From a virus: DNA of 46,062 bases. Under the pieces are notes generated by a model, which had not been told where the DNA came from, searched no databases, and worked only from the letters and a program-made list of their open reading frames with translations. A program made the position numbers and the translations under genes. The DNA lies in IMG/VR virus record IMGVR_UViG_3300011116_001118, positions 1-46,062 of that record, one strand, 5' to 3'. The stretch's first letter is position 1. Every line of letters begins with the position of its first letter. Positions 22,134 through 29,695 of the stretch are shown piece by piece.

Positions 22134-23557
22134 TGAAAGTATATGGCAATTTAGACTTACGCAACTCCGGCAAAGCCCGCTTCTATGAAGCCACTGGCGG
22201 CGGCACGAACTACGTGGCTCTGCAGGCTCCAGCAGCGGTCTCGTCAGACATCTCGTTTGTCCTTCCCGGCAGTGATACGGCCAACGGTGCAATGGTCTCG
22301 GACGGCTCGGGTAATCTTTCCTTGGCCCTGATTGCCAATGCCAACATCAGCGGCTCGGCGGCGATTGCCTACTCCAAGCTTAATTTGGCCTCTTCTATTG
22401 TCAACGCGGACATTAGTGGTTCTGCGGCAATTGCATTTTCCAAGATGGCTGCTCTTACGGCCAGCAAAGCACTTGTCAGCGATGGTTCTGGCTTTGTTTC
22501 TGCTTCCTCTGTAACCTCGACTGAGCTTGGGTTTGTCTCCGGCGTCACTTCTGCTATCCAAACGCAGCTCAACGCAAAAGAAAGCACAGCTAACAAGGGT
22601 GTCGCCGGCGGGTACGCTTCCCTTGACGGCGGTGGTAAAGTCCCTGTCTCCCAACTCCCCAACTCCATTATGGAATTCCAGGGTGTCTGGAATGCTTCCA
22701 CGAACTCTCCTACCCTTGTCGATGGCACGGGTAATGTGGGGGATGTCTACCGCGTCAACACGGCAGGCGCCCAAGACTTGGGTAGCGGCCCACAAACCTT
22801 TATTGTTGGCGACTTTGTAATCTATGATGCCGGTGGTATTTGGCGTCTTGCACATGCCGGTGCCGATGCAGTTGTTTCTGTTAACGGCTCGGCCGGCGTA
22901 GTCACTGTTAATGCCATCAACCAACTGACTGGCGATGTCACTGCAGGACCGGCTTCTGGTTCGCAGTCGCAGGCAGCTACCATTGCTGCCGGTGCTATCA
23001 CCAACTCCAAGGTAAACGCAAGCGCAGCTATTGATTACTCCAAGCTGGCAGCTTTGACGGCCTCTCGTGCTCTGGCTTCCGACGGCTCCGGGTTTGTGAG
23101 CGCAAGCGCAGTGACTTCGACGGAACTCGGTTACGTCTCTGGCGTTACCAGCGCAATTCAGACGCAACTCAACGGGAAGGCAAGCACTGCCCTCAGTAAC
23201 CTGACTGTCTCGGGTCTCACTGCCAACGACCTTTTCTACGCCACCTCTTCTTCTGCCGCCGGGCGCATTCCCGTAGGCACTAACGGACAAGTCCTCACTG
23301 TTGTCTCTGGTGCCCCGGCGTGGACCGCTCCTTCCTCTACAGTTACCTCCGCCAAGACTGACTGGACAAGCGGCACGTCCTTCTCCTTTACGCACGGCCT
23401 GAATAGCAAAGATTTGCTGGTGCAGATTTTTGACAGCAATGCCAATGAATACATCCAGGTTGACTCCATGACGCACTTTAGTACAAACCGGATTGACTTT
23501 GTATCAAATACGGCCCCGACTGGCAGCGGCTGGCGTATTTTGGTATTAGCTATCTAA
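22133..23557 (+). CDS. tail fibre protein, 474 residues, sharing modules with the 9412 fibre
   Basis: The ATG overlaps the previous stop. The product holds two copies of the module AAIAFSKMAALTASKALVSD...LGFVSGVTSAIQTQLNAK (about 100-150 and 300-350), the same unit found in the fibre at 9412. A NADISGSAAIAYSKLN-type repeat is also shared. Between them lies a domain with EFQGVWNASTNSPTLVDGTG. The C-terminal end matches the preceding gene in form. Shared modules between distant fibre genes indicate recombination within the genome. Confidence 0.72.
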   Translation: MKVYGNLDLRNSGKARFYEATGGGTNYVALQAPAAVSSDISFVLPGSDTANGAMVSDGSGNLSLALIANANISGSAAIAYSKLNLASSIVNADISGSAAIAFSKMAALTASKALVSDGSGFVSASSVTSTELGFVSGVTSAIQTQLNAKESTANKGVAGGYASLDGGGKVPVSQLPNSIMEFQGVWNASTNSPTLVDGTGNVGDVYRVNTAGAQDLGSGPQTFIVGDFVIYDAGGIWRLAHAGADAVVSVNGSAGVVTVNAINQLTGDVTAGPASGSQSQAATIAAGAITNSKVNASAAIDYSKLAALTASRALASDGSGFVSASAVTSTELGYVSGVTSAIQTQLNGKASTALSNLTVSGLTANDLFYATSSSAAGRIPVGTNGQVLTVVSGAPAWTAPSSTVTSAKTDWTSGTSFSFTHGLNSKDLLVQIFDSNANEYIQVDSMTHFSTNRIDFVSNTAPTGSGWRILVLAI

Positions 23558-23594
23558 TAAGTTATAGTAAGTTATAGTGCATTTGATATATAAC

Positions 23595-23623
23595 TTGACA
23601 CTGGCCTGCTGTTGTGGTAGGCT
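23595..23623 (+). promoter_or_regulatory. promoter, extended -10 (fibre gene at 23690)
   Basis: TTGACA (23595-23600), 17-base spacer, TAGGCT (23618-23623) with TGG before it. A direct repeat AAGTTATAGT lies upstream. It gives the next fibre genes their own transcript. Confidence 0.65.
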
Positions 23624-23635
23624 GGTCATATTCAC

Positions 23636-23665
23636 GAAGCCCTACTTGGGTGCTCCCCACGCCAA
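23636..23665 (+). promoter_or_regulatory. weak copy of the hairpin leader element
   Basis: CCC-TACTT-GGG forms a short stem and runs into GGGTGCTCCCCACG, a diverged relative of GGTGCTGCCGTGG. It lies about 30 bases before the Shine-Dalgarno of the fibre gene at 23690. Included because its position and order match the other leaders. Confidence 0.3.
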
Positions 23666-23689
23666 ACCAATGGCAGCAGGAAGGTCCGC

Positions 23690-25843
23690 ATGAAAATATT
23701 TGGAAGTATAAACGAGCTGTTAGCATTGGTGTTTCGTCGTAATTCCCAGCAGATAACAGTCCGCCCCAACCAGGCCACGACCTACACTGCTGCCCGTGAC
23801 ATTCAGCTGCCTCCCGGGGATGCTGACCATGTGATGCTGTCGGCAACCTCATCCCAGGCTGTCTCTAACAAGACTATTGACTCTTCTAACTCGATTACGC
23901 TCAAGGATAGTACTGCTGAGGTAGTTGACGCAACGGATGCCACCAAAAAGATTCTCTTCAATGCCGCCGGCACTACTGGGACATCTACTACCATCGCAGG
24001 CTCTCAGTCGGCCAACCGTGTTCTTACCCTTCCCGATGCTACCGATACAGTAGCGGTACTTGCTGCTTCCCAAGCCTTGACCAACAAGACGCTTGACTCT
24101 TCTAACTCCATTACCCTGAAGGATAGCACCGCCCAGGTGGTCGATGCCACCGACGCCACTAAGCGCATCCTCTTTGACGCTGCCGGTACCACAGGCACAG
24201 CCACCACCATTCAGGGCTCACAGAGTGTGGACCGCACTTTGACGCTGCCCGATGCCACTGATACGCTGGTTGGCCGTAACACCACGGATACTCTCCTCAA
24301 CAAGAAGCTGAGTGACTCGACTACTTCAATTGTAGACTCTGGGGACATTACTAAGCGAATCCTGTTTGATGCAGGCGGGAGCACCGGTACTTCCACCACG
24401 ATTACTGGAGCCCAGACTGCTAACCGGGTACTCACTCTGCCCGACGCTACTGACACTCTGACGGCTAACTCCGCTTCTCAGACCATCACCAATAAGGTTC
24501 TTGACGGCGGAACCGCAAGCAGCACAAACCGCTTTACTCTGCCCAAAGCACCGAAAGCCACCCTTGATGGCCTTGGCCGAGTACAGGGAACGCTCCTTTA
24601 CGCTTCCGACACCAACGTGGTGTACTCGGATGATGGGAGCAACCTGAATGAGCTGGGCGCGGGGGGGATTAGCTCCACCATCACTCAGGCCTCGCACGGA
24701 TTTACCTCCTCTGACTTGGGTGCCCCCCTCTACCTCAATGGTAGTACCTATGTGAAGGCAAAAGCTGATGCCGCCAATACTGCGGAAGTTGTAGGCGTCA
24801 TTGGGGCCATCCTGTCCGTTAACCAGTTCAAGTTGGTCAGTGCCGGGACTGTCTCTGTAGATACCACGGTGAGTGGCGGAGCCCTTGTTGCCGGTACGGT
24901 GTACTTCCTTAGCTCTTCCTCGGCCGGCCAAATTACAGCGACTGAGCCAAGCGTAATTGGGCACGTGAGTATGCCTCTTGGTGTTGCCAAGGATACCTCC
25001 TCTCTTATCCTCAACATCATGCGCGGCGCTGTCATTGGCGGTTCAAACGCCAGGACAACAGTTTCCCTCACGAACAATGCCACAAGCACAGTTCAGAACG
25101 CGGCGGCCTACGATGCCGGGGAACTCACCGGCTGGGTATCGATTACGGCCACGACTCCTCTCCGGTTTTACGTAGCAGCGCAGTTTGCCAAGAATGGTGC
25201 AGCCTCTGACTGGAACCTGTCTTACCAGACAAGCGGAGACACGCCACCTACTGGGTTCTCCCTAAGCATCACCAGCGGTGGGGTTATCCAAGCAACCCTT
25301 CCCTCGATTACGGGCTTCTCAACTGCAAGCATCAACTACGCCCTCAACGCCCCTGCCGTGGGCACTTCATTTCCGCTAACAGTACAGGCAAGTGCCGTTC
25401 AAGGGAGGGTAGACGGTGCAGCCGCTAGTGCAGGATACATTGGTGAAAGCCTTAGCCAGTCACGCGCTTATGCTTCTCAAATTTCTGTATCAACTGGTGT
25501 AGACACTAACGTAACCGCAACTCCACTCACTCTTACCCCAGGGTCTTGGTTGATTAGTGGTGTTGTTCACTTAGAAACGTCTAGCGCACAAGTGACCGAT
25601 TTTAGGGCTGGTATTTCCACTACATCAGCAACCCTTCCTTCCGTCTATGGTACTCCAAGTGGCAACCAAGTAGCGTACAGGTACTTTTTAAACAACTATA
25701 CGGGTGCGTTTACAGCATCAATTTCTTCTTATGTAGTTAACGTTTCTACACCTACGACATTCTATTTGATTGGGCGGCCAACTTGGTCAACTGGCGTTAA
25801 CTCCTTCTTAGACGGTTACATCCAAGCAATCCGAATCGCATAA
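23690..25843 (+). CDS. long tail fibre protein with tandem repeats, 717 residues
   Basis: AGGAAGG precedes the ATG. The opening (MKIFGSINELLALVFRRNSQ) and LPPGDADHVML attach to an array of three tandem repeats of about 72 residues, each with SNSITLKDSTA, DATDATKRILF, TGTSTTI and LTLPDATDT (about 50-260). A linker domain with ASTNRFTLPKA leads to a beta middle region. The C-terminal 140 residues (from GYIGESLSQSRAY) are a widespread phage fibre tip with LTPGSWLISGVVHLE. The tip is coded in AT-richer DNA with different codon use, pointing to exchange by recombination at about 25440. Confidence 0.75.
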   Translation: MKIFGSINELLALVFRRNSQQITVRPNQATTYTAARDIQLPPGDADHVMLSATSSQAVSNKTIDSSNSITLKDSTAEVVDATDATKKILFNAAGTTGTSTTIAGSQSANRVLTLPDATDTVAVLAASQALTNKTLDSSNSITLKDSTAQVVDATDATKRILFDAAGTTGTATTIQGSQSVDRTLTLPDATDTLVGRNTTDTLLNKKLSDSTTSIVDSGDITKRILFDAGGSTGTSTTITGAQTANRVLTLPDATDTLTANSASQTITNKVLDGGTASSTNRFTLPKAPKATLDGLGRVQGTLLYASDTNVVYSDDGSNLNELGAGGISSTITQASHGFTSSDLGAPLYLNGSTYVKAKADAANTAEVVGVIGAILSVNQFKLVSAGTVSVDTTVSGGALVAGTVYFLSSSSAGQITATEPSVIGHVSMPLGVAKDTSSLILNIMRGAVIGGSNARTTVSLTNNATSTVQNAAAYDAGELTGWVSITATTPLRFYVAAQFAKNGAASDWNLSYQTSGDTPPTGFSLSITSGGVIQATLPSITGFSTASINYALNAPAVGTSFPLTVQASAVQGRVDGAAASAGYIGESLSQSRAYASQISVSTGVDTNVTATPLTLTPGSWLISGVVHLETSSAQVTDFRAGISTTSATLPSVYGTPSGNQVAYRYFLNNYTGAFTASISSYVVNVSTPTTFYLIGRPTWSTGVNSFLDGYIQAIRIA
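23845..24480 (+). repeat. three tandem 216-base coding repeats
   Basis: The first two copies are spaced exactly 216 bases apart (GACTCTTCTAAC at 23879 and 24095), and a third, diverged copy begins about 24275. They encode 72-residue repeats of a fibre shaft and keep the reading frame. Unequal crossing-over here would change fibre length. Confidence 0.7.
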
Positions 25844-25917
25844 CGACAAGGGTACTCGTCGTGAGGACACGCTTTAATTAAATAAGAATGGCAGCCACCC
25901 CTTGCGGGTGCTGCGAC
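25843..25917 (+). promoter_or_regulatory. structured spacer, first copy: GGGTAC hairpin plus GGGTGCTGCGAC
   Basis: Right after the fibre stop ACGAC pairs with GTCGT around a loop with GGGTAC (25843-25862), then GTGAGGAC and an AT-rich tract, then GCAGCCACCC-CTTGC-GGGTGCTGC (bulged, 25891-25914) followed by GAC. The second copy is at 26446-26552. The two copies flank the 156-residue tip gene. The first hairpin may be a terminator or processing site and the second the translation-control element. Confidence 0.5.
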
Positions 25918-25931
25918 TGAAAAGGAGCACC

Positions 25932-25973
25932 ATGACACCAGCTCCGCAGACAAAGAATAACAGAGAGGAATAG
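25932..25973 (+). CDS. 13-residue leader peptide
   Basis: ATG follows AAAAGGAG at ideal spacing and encodes MTPAPQTKNNREE. Its stop TAG lies two bases before the ATG of the 156-residue gene, and the last codons contain that gene's Shine-Dalgarno (GAGAGGAA). This is a classic coupled leader: translation of the short frame would open the next start. The peptide itself probably has no separate function. Confidence 0.5.
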   Translation: MTPAPQTKNNREE

Positions 25974-25975
25974 CA

Positions 25976-26446
25976 ATGACGGCTAAAGCATTACAGGATT
26001 CTGGATTCCCTACTGCGCTGACTGACTCACAGGCGACGGCGTTGGGGTTGAAAGTTTATACAAATGGTGTTGCGTATAATGGCGGTAATACACCCGCAAC
26101 GACTGGAACAAATTGGACTACGGCTCGCGGTAAGTACATCCCTTATCAGATGCAAGATGGTACGTGGCGATTAAGACTAAATATTACTGGCGTATATAGT
26201 GGGGCAAGTTCAAGCAACGTGGCAAATCCACTTACAATATCAGGAATAACTACAATAGTTGAAATCCAAGCATTGGCTGTAAATGACCAAGGTTGCCAGG
26301 CGCGAGCTGCGGCATGTTCAGCGTCAGTACTTGCCAGCAGTGGAACTATCCAACTTTTGTTTGGGGCGTCGACAAACTACAACACATTTCAGTTTATTTA
26401 TAGTGGTGACATTGAGCTAGCATCCAAACCCACCTGGGCCTACTGA
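25976..26446 (+). CDS. stand-alone fibre tip domain, 156 residues
   Basis: The whole protein matches, in order, the last 130 or so residues of the next fibre. Shared parts are YNGGNTPAT/YNGGNAPTI, IPYQMQDGTWRLRLN/IPYQMADGTWRCKFN and YSGDIELASKPTWAY/FSGDVKLASKPTWAY. It has no shaft of its own. It may be an extra tip that assembles on a fibre, a chaperone-like tip copy, or the remnant of a replaced fibre end. It is bordered by two copies of a structured spacer, which would help such exchange. Confidence 0.6.
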   Translation: MTAKALQDSGFPTALTDSQATALGLKVYTNGVAYNGGNTPATTGTNWTTARGKYIPYQMQDGTWRLRLNITGVYSGASSSNVANPLTISGITTIVEIQALAVNDQGCQARAAACSASVLASSGTIQLLFGASTNYNTFQFIYSGDIELASKPTWAY

Positions 26447-26552
26447 CAACACGGGTACGTATTGTGAGGACTTTCTTTTAATTCAATTAACTCAATAGCG
26501 CCCACCGACGAGGCATTGTGCCGAGAAGGTGCTGCGACAGGAGTAACTCTTT
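26446..26552 (+). promoter_or_regulatory. structured spacer, second copy: GGGTAC hairpin plus GGTGCTGCGACAGGAG
   Basis: ACAA pairs with TTGT around ACGGGTACG (26446-26465), followed by GTGAGGAC and an AT-rich tract, then CACC...GGTGCTGCGACAGGAG (26502-26543 region) just before the GTG start. The layout equals the copy at 25843, with changed stem bases that still pair. The 16-base end is the same as at 7777-7792. Confidence 0.55.
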
Positions 26553-28523
26553 GTGAGCAATTCAGCATTTACACCTACAAACCTGGGCACCGGTACTTCT
26601 TCTGGTAGTGGTTCTTCTGGTATCAACTACCTCTCCTCTCACTTTGCCGCTGATTCCCTTGGCAGTGTGACCCTCAACGTCGGAGACACCCTGGCGTCCT
26701 CGACGCGGAGCAACCCAACGCAGTGGGGAACCAGCGCCGCTTCTGCCATCATTGCCCAGAGCAGCGACTCCTCGCTCCGGGGTACCACCAACTACCTCAT
26801 CAGCTTCACCACCAACGGCCAATTTGTCGAGTCCCCGCTCTTCACGCTAGATGGCTCTGACTTGGGCAAAGCCCTCCAGGTTGCTTTTGCCAACAGCGGC
26901 GTGAGTACTAGCGACGACGTGCAAGCCTACATGGTCCGCTACAACTCAAGCAATGTGCTTCAGGAGAAAATCCCGCTTGCAGGGACTGCCAGTGCCACGG
27001 GCCCCTTCTCTGCACGTCTTGGGACGGGCGTGGCCCAATTCAACTCTTTCTTTGTCAGCGGAAGTACTGCTTCTGACAAATACGCCCTGCGCCTTGTGAG
27101 GAATGCCAACACTACGGCATTGCGCCTGGACTCTTTCAGCATTGGCCCTCAGAGTATTGGGGTAGGTTTTGGCGGTACTGACTGGATTAGTTATACGCCA
27201 ACTTATACTGGCATTTCTGCAAGTGCCTCTTCCGTGCGGTACCGCCGGGTCGGAGACTCTATTGAAGTAGCAGGAGAAGTTGATATATCCGCATCGTCCG
27301 CAGCTACGGTATCAATTTCCCTTCCTACAGGATTGACGTTAGACACAACAAAACTTGCTGGAAACTTGGCAAACTTTTTTGGTACGGCATGGCGTGGCGG
27401 TGGGGCCAATGTTAATATCCCGGTCGCGGCATACGGCCCTTGGGCAGTTGTTGATAACCGCACAAATTCTACATCGGCAGTATATATTGCCTCCCAGACA
27501 AATGCTATATTCAATTTAGTAAATGGTAACACTATTTTAAGTAGCAGTGAATTTCTTGCCTTTAGATTTACTGCCCCAATTTCTACCTGGGCCTCTGGTA
27601 TTCAGGTTGCCGACAGGGCGGTGGAGGAATATGCAAGTAACTCGAACACAAGCGATGCAGATACAACTGGTTCGGGTTATGCCTACGGACCTGCCGGAAG
27701 TCAGTTTGCAAGCTTCACAGCTGAACATTACAAAGAAGTTCAGTTCCAGCAGCCTATTCAGTCTACCGACCAGATAACACTTCAGTTCTCGGCAGACTCT
27801 GGCACAACATGGGTTAATGTAGGTCAGGGAAACCTCATCTCGTCATACGACACACAGAACTCAGTTGTGTATGGGATGACGTGGGTTCAATTGTCATCCA
27901 CGAAAATCCTCGTCTATTTCGGCCAATACCGCAGAAATTTCAGCACAACCTACGGCGGTGCGGGTACGGCGTGGTCTGGCATTGCAACATCGAGCACCTA
28001 CAAATGGCGCGTTCGTAAAGTAAGTGGCGGTGCCACCGTAGGCTATCCCATCGCCAATAGTAACCAGGTTGCAATCAACGCCGCTTCTGAGTATAGCGCA
28101 AATACGCGACTGGGGCAGATGGTTTATTCGCATGGCGGGTCATACAATGGCGGGAATGCGCCGACAATTACTCTTTTTTCTGGTGGGGGGACATTAAGCC
28201 AAGTAGCACAAGCGGATTTTATCCCATACCAGATGGCTGATGGGACTTGGAGATGCAAATTTAATGTTGTTCCAATTTTATCAAGCACCGCAAGGACTGA
28301 GGCTATTATCTCTGTTGCTGGTCTGACATTTTATGACAATTCTTCCGGTGGTGGGGATGGACAGGCGGTTGGAGGCGGTAGCGCCTACCAAACCGCCGCG
28401 TATTTTACATATGCCGTGAATAACACGGGTAGGATACGTGTAGCGCACGCCAGCATAGCAACGGCTGAATACTGGTTTAGTGGCGACGTAAAACTAGCTT
28501 CCAAACCCACATGGGCCTACTAG
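26553..28523 (+). CDS. tail fibre protein, 656 residues
   Basis: It starts GTG after AGGAG. The first 200 residues have common fibre motifs (SSGINYLSSHFAADSLG, then TNYLISFTTNGQFVESPLF). DWISYTPTYTGISASASSVRY begins the next domain, and the sequence from about 27180 is AT-richer with other codon use. A middle domain with YKEVQFQQPIQSTDQITLQF and YKWRVRKVSGG follows. The last 130 residues are the tip domain also found alone in the preceding gene. It probably binds the host surface. Domain boundaries match the composition changes, as expected for a mosaic fibre. Confidence 0.72.
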   Translation: MSNSAFTPTNLGTGTSSGSGSSGINYLSSHFAADSLGSVTLNVGDTLASSTRSNPTQWGTSAASAIIAQSSDSSLRGTTNYLISFTTNGQFVESPLFTLDGSDLGKALQVAFANSGVSTSDDVQAYMVRYNSSNVLQEKIPLAGTASATGPFSARLGTGVAQFNSFFVSGSTASDKYALRLVRNANTTALRLDSFSIGPQSIGVGFGGTDWISYTPTYTGISASASSVRYRRVGDSIEVAGEVDISASSAATVSISLPTGLTLDTTKLAGNLANFFGTAWRGGGANVNIPVAAYGPWAVVDNRTNSTSAVYIASQTNAIFNLVNGNTILSSSEFLAFRFTAPISTWASGIQVADRAVEEYASNSNTSDADTTGSGYAYGPAGSQFASFTAEHYKEVQFQQPIQSTDQITLQFSADSGTTWVNVGQGNLISSYDTQNSVVYGMTWVQLSSTKILVYFGQYRRNFSTTYGGAGTAWSGIATSSTYKWRVRKVSGGATVGYPIANSNQVAINAASEYSANTRLGQMVYSHGGSYNGGNAPTITLFSGGGTLSQVAQADFIPYQMADGTWRCKFNVVPILSSTARTEAIISVAGLTFYDNSSGGGDGQAVGGGSAYQTAAYFTYAVNNTGRIRVAHASIATAEYWFSGDVKLASKPTWAY

Positions 28524-28530
28524 GTAGCAT

Positions 28531-28782
28531 ATGAACGACCAGCTCCAATACCTCCAAGAGCGACTTGACCAAATAGCTGACCTTCTCCGGGAACAAGCCA
28601 TCACCCTGGCACGTAACACCGACTCCTTGGAAGAGCACATGCGCCGGACTAACCTACTGGAAGAGCAGATGGAGCTTGCTCTCTGGCCTATTCGAATTGC
28701 TAAGGTGGCTATGTGGGTCGGCGGAGCAGTTACTTTCATTGCGACGCTTGCGTATTATGCAAATCAAATGGCCCGTCCGTAG
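28531..28782 (+). CDS. holin-like protein with coiled coil and C-terminal membrane span (XhlA type)
   Basis: The 83-residue product has an N-terminal coiled coil (LQYLQERLDQIADLLREQ, then SLEEHMRRTNLLEEQMEL) and one membrane span near residues 57-77 (RIAKVAMWVGGAVTFIATLA). This layout, with EEHMRRTNLLE, recalls phage haemolysin XhlA-like holins that lie beside lysis genes. The next gene is another candidate of the lysis region. AGGT precedes the ATG. The lysis role is inferred. Confidence 0.55.
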   Translation: MNDQLQYLQERLDQIADLLREQAITLARNTDSLEEHMRRTNLLEEQMELALWPIRIAKVAMWVGGAVTFIATLAYYANQMARP

Positions 28783-28785
28783 ATA

Positions 28786-28819
28786 GTCGCAGCATATTGA
28801 GTCTGCCTAGTTAACTCAA
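28786..28819 (+). promoter_or_regulatory. GTCGCAGCA plus hairpin upstream of the lysis-region gene
   Basis: GTCGCAGCA (28786-28794) is the exact reverse complement of TGCTGCGAC, the core of the leader element. It is followed by TTGAGT-N11-ACTCAA, a six-base stem. An RNA from here could pair with the leaders elsewhere; this is speculation. It lies in the only gap between the holin-like gene and the next frame. Confidence 0.35.
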
Positions 28820-28843
28820 TTCACTACGTTCAATGAGGCGAAG

Positions 28844-29632
28844 TTGGCCTGGATATTGACAGATGAGTGCGATAGCCTTCTCTTTTCCTGCCTGGACGCA
28901 GTGGGTCGGAACCAGCCCTTTGACATCTGCCAGGCGCGGGTCGGTAGGGGACTGTGGCTAAGGAGACCCGCGGGCTGCGGGGAGTGCAGCAGTACCACCA
29001 GCCGGGACATGCAGATGGGGCTCCTAGTCTACTTCCTCCACTTCCGTCGAGCCGACCTACTGGCTGAGTTAGTCCACAGGTGCATGCACTCCTTCGGCAA
29101 GATGGGCACCGAGACCAAGCGTGTCTCTGTGAAAGTAGGGCCCTTCTCTTTTACTGTGCCCGAGAATCGCGTCTACTACACCCCCGGCCTCTTCATCCTG
29201 TTGCTTGCCTGCTGGGCCCAGGCTTCTGGTCGGCTCAAGTTAGCGAAACTACTCACATATGTGCCCCAAGTCTACTCTGTCGCTCCTGGTTACACCTCCC
29301 ACCTCACGCTCCTGCACATCTACTTGAACAGGCGTATTCGGGGCAAGCTAATCGGTATAGAATACAAAGCTCTGTGGGAAATTGAAAAACACATGCAGAG
29401 CAGCCCCCTCGTCCATGCCCTTTTGGGCCGAGGGTCGCTGGCCCTGCAGAAACTGGAGGCTAGGTGGCCAGGAGGCGTACCCGCGCCGATGACAGCATGG
29501 AGCGAGCCGTGGGTCCTTCAACGTAGCGATGACGACGAGGGGCTCCGGCCAGATTCTTCAGCGAACCCGCTAGCTTATCACGGGGATGGAGATTACCTCT
29601 TTGCCCGACACAGTATTGGGCTTTTTTGTTGA
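28844..29632 (+). CDS. conserved phage protein, possible lysis or tail role, 262 residues
   Basis: The frame starts TTG after GAGG; no in-frame ATG occurs before residue 57. Segments DECDSLLFSCLDAVG, GLWLRRPAGCG, SRDMQMGLLVYFL and RVYYTPGLFILLLACWAQ are arranged like a helical-repeat protein, and I recall this order in uncharacterised phage proteins near lysis genes, without a name for the family. The C-terminal codons run into a terminator. A hydrolase or toroid-like role is possible. The function is not known. Confidence 0.5.
   Translation: MAWILTDECDSLLFSCLDAVGRNQPFDICQARVGRGLWLRRPAGCGECSSTTSRDMQMGLLVYFLHFRRADLLAELVHRCMHSFGKMGTETKRVSVKVGPFSFTVPENRVYYTPGLFILLLACWAQASGRLKLAKLLTYVPQVYSVAPGYTSHLTLLHIYLNRRIRGKLIGIEYKALWEIEKHMQSSPLVHALLGRGSLALQKLEARWPGGVPAPMTAWSEPWVLQRSDDDEGLRPDSSANPLAYHGDGDYLFARHSIGLFC
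29603..29627 (+). terminator. rho-independent terminator overlapping the gene end
   Basis: GCCCGA-CACAGTA-TTGGGC (one G-U pair) followed by six T. It ends the second fibre and lysis transcript, and the next promoter's TTGACA starts two bases later, so one transcription unit is closed and the next opened within 55 bases. Confidence 0.7.
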
Positions 29633-29657
29633 CAAAAGACGGGTTTTATGCTACAGT
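29629..29657 (+). promoter_or_regulatory. promoter, extended -10 (acidic protein and adaptor operon)
   Basis: TTGACA (29629-29634), 17-base spacer, TACAGT (29652-29657) with TGC before it. It directly follows the terminator. It reads into the acidic protein and the genes after it. Confidence 0.7.
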
Positions 29658-29695
29658 GGTTGTAGCTCACCCCTTTAATTAGAAGGAAGATTTCG

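Noticed and set aside
22244-23476. 410-residue open frame antisense to the fibre gene
   Set aside because: It lies fully within a convincing fibre gene, has no Shine-Dalgarno, and its Arg/Gly/Cys-rich composition is typical of a shadow frame.
24239-24267. TTGACG-N14-TGATACGCT inside the fibre gene at 23690
   Set aside because: It is formed by the codons of the repeated LPDATDT motif within a coding repeat, so it is probably chance, although it fits the promoter layout.
23845-24480. Regular repeats suggesting a CRISPR array
   Set aside because: The repeats are 216 bases long, in frame and coding for a fibre shaft; there are no short palindromic repeats with unique spacers.
7755-26552. Hairpin leaders as N4-type hairpin promoters for a virion RNA polymerase
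   Set aside because: The hairpins sit downstream of sigma-70 promoters in at least one case and close to Shine-Dalgarno sites, which fits RNA control better; no virion polymerase is seen in the window. The idea stays open only because the last gene is incomplete.
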